64,000 nucleotides of DNA. Source: Paenibacillus chitinolyticus NBRC 15660 (GTDB taxonomy: Bacteria > Bacillota > Bacilli > Paenibacillales > NBRC-103111). The stretch spans positions 186,001-250,000 of the forward strand of contig NZ_BBJT01000004.1 of assembly GCF_000739915.1 (NCBI RefSeq). Direction: 5' to 3'. Shown here piece by piece: positions 63,515 to 64,000 of this stretch; the first letter of the stretch is position 1, and each line of letters begins with the position of its first letter. The notes under the pieces are model-generated. The model was not told the DNA's origin, made no database searches, and saw only the letters and a program-made list of their open reading frames with translations. A program made the position numbers and the translations under genes.

Positions 63515-63922
63515 TTATCTATTATACGGATAGTAGTGAGGATAGTTGTAGTAAGGCGGGTAGTACGGGCAGTATGGCTGCGGGTAGTAGTGATGATGAT
63601 AGGGATAGTAAGGATAGCCGCCGTGATAACCACCGTGGTAACCTCCATGGTAGCCGCCATGATAACCACCGTCATGATAACCTACTTGACCCCCATCGTA
63701 GCCGCCTTGACCTCCGGGATACCCGCCGGGAACGGCGTATTCTCCCTGCTTACGCGCTTCTTCGTCCGCTTCCGTACTGACCCATTCGGCTTGGTTCCAT
63801 TCCTGCTGCAGACCGTATGTGCCTTGACCGTATGTGCCTTGACCGTATATGTCCTGACTGTATGCGCCCTGACCGTATATGTCCTGGCCGTATGTGCCCT
63901 GACCTTGAGTTTCGAATGTCAT
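63515..63922 (-). CDS. Gly/Tyr/His-rich coat-like protein
   Basis: About 135 residues from ATG 63922 (GAGGG nine bases upstream). The first part has tandem YGQGTYGQ-type units (residues about 10-37), then a Glu-rich linker near 38-60, then a run of GGYHGGYHGG units and a final block of Tyr, Pro and His (YPYHHHYYPQPYCPYY). Such Gly/Tyr/His-rich proteins are common in spore coats and are crosslinked there. No signal peptide. CATACGAT at 63984-63977 on the minus strand resembles a mother-cell (sigma-E or sigma-K) -10 box, about 55 bases before the start. Confidence 0.65.
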   Translation of the reverse strand: MTFETQGQGTYGQDIYGQGAYSQDIYGQGTYGQGTYGLQQEWNQAEWVSTEADEEARKQGEYAVPGGYPGGQGGYDGGQVGYHDGGYHGGYHGGYHGGYHGGYPYYPYHHHYYPQPYCPYYPPYYNYPHYYPYNR

Positions 63923-64000
63923 AAGCAATCCCTCACCCTCTGTATGTTGTGCCCAAAGGCATTTTGCATCTAACACATCGTATGAACAGATGCCCAGAAC

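Overview
The window looks like chromosomal DNA of a spore-forming Firmicute close to Paenibacillus or Cohnella (family level is an inference). The signs are strong AGGAGG-type ribosome binding sites, YhbH/SpoVR sporulation-stress genes, a DUF6254-like small protein, a collagen-like exosporium-type protein, a Gly/Tyr/His-rich coat-like protein, YesN-type AraC and LplB/LplC-type sugar transport genes, and a moderately high G+C background broken by a few A/T-richer islands. No rRNA, tRNA, CRISPR array or intact insertion sequence was seen.

Region by region. (1) 1-6594, minus strand, running off the left edge: a compact, A/T-richer operon reading BtrH-like acyltransferase, acyl carrier protein, FAD-dependent halogenase-like protein, cation:proton antiporter, second acyl carrier protein, class II aldolase and SagB-type flavin dehydrogenase (5'-truncated window copy, 427 codons visible). 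This looks like part of a small biosynthetic cluster making a halogenated, carrier-protein-tethered metabolite, and is the strongest candidate for an undescribed system. An MFS transporter (6854-8179) and a divergent MocR-type regulator (8322-9785) follow. (2) 9.9-15.6 kb: Tat-exported metallophosphoesterase, aldo/keto reductase, Dabb protein, and the yhbH-spoVR pair, overlapping by a TTGA start/stop. (3) 15.9-38.5 kb: a carbohydrate island. A five-gene minus-strand operon (GH29 fucosidase, CBM9-like protein, large transglutaminase-like protein, GH18 enzyme, AlkP-type phosphodiesterase) diverges from a membrane-bound YesN/AraC regulator. It is followed by two LplABC-like importers lacking their own ATPase, a second GH29 fucosidase, a HAD phosphatase, a Gfo/Idh/MocA dehydrogenase and a LacI regulator. 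Neither fucosidase shows a signal peptide, so the picture is import of fucosylated oligosaccharides and breakdown in the cytosol.

(4) 38.6-44.4 kb: XRE-cupin regulator, threonine catabolic pair tdh-kbl, an A/T-rich island with a small Ig-like (Big_5-type) protein, a WYL regulator and an acidic repeat protein. (5) 44.6-50.8 kb: a PotABCD-type importer with an M20 peptidase under a divergent IclR regulator; a clear 17-bp palindrome lies in front of the operon. (6) 50.9-55.5 kb: csoR-copZ with its operator, a CDF metal exporter, a 41-residue DUF6254-like gene, a TipA-type MerR regulator and a GRDP-like protein with a Ser/Cys-rich tail. (7) 55.5-57.5 kb: collagen-like spore-surface protein and a decayed phage terminase small-subunit fragment. 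(8) 57.5-64 kb: YhhN-family membrane protein, MATE exporter, DUF817 protein, LacI regulator, a 44-bp tandem repeat array, a methyltransferase, a small membrane protein and a coat-like repeat protein.

All functional names rest on motif recognition and gene context; no database search was run.
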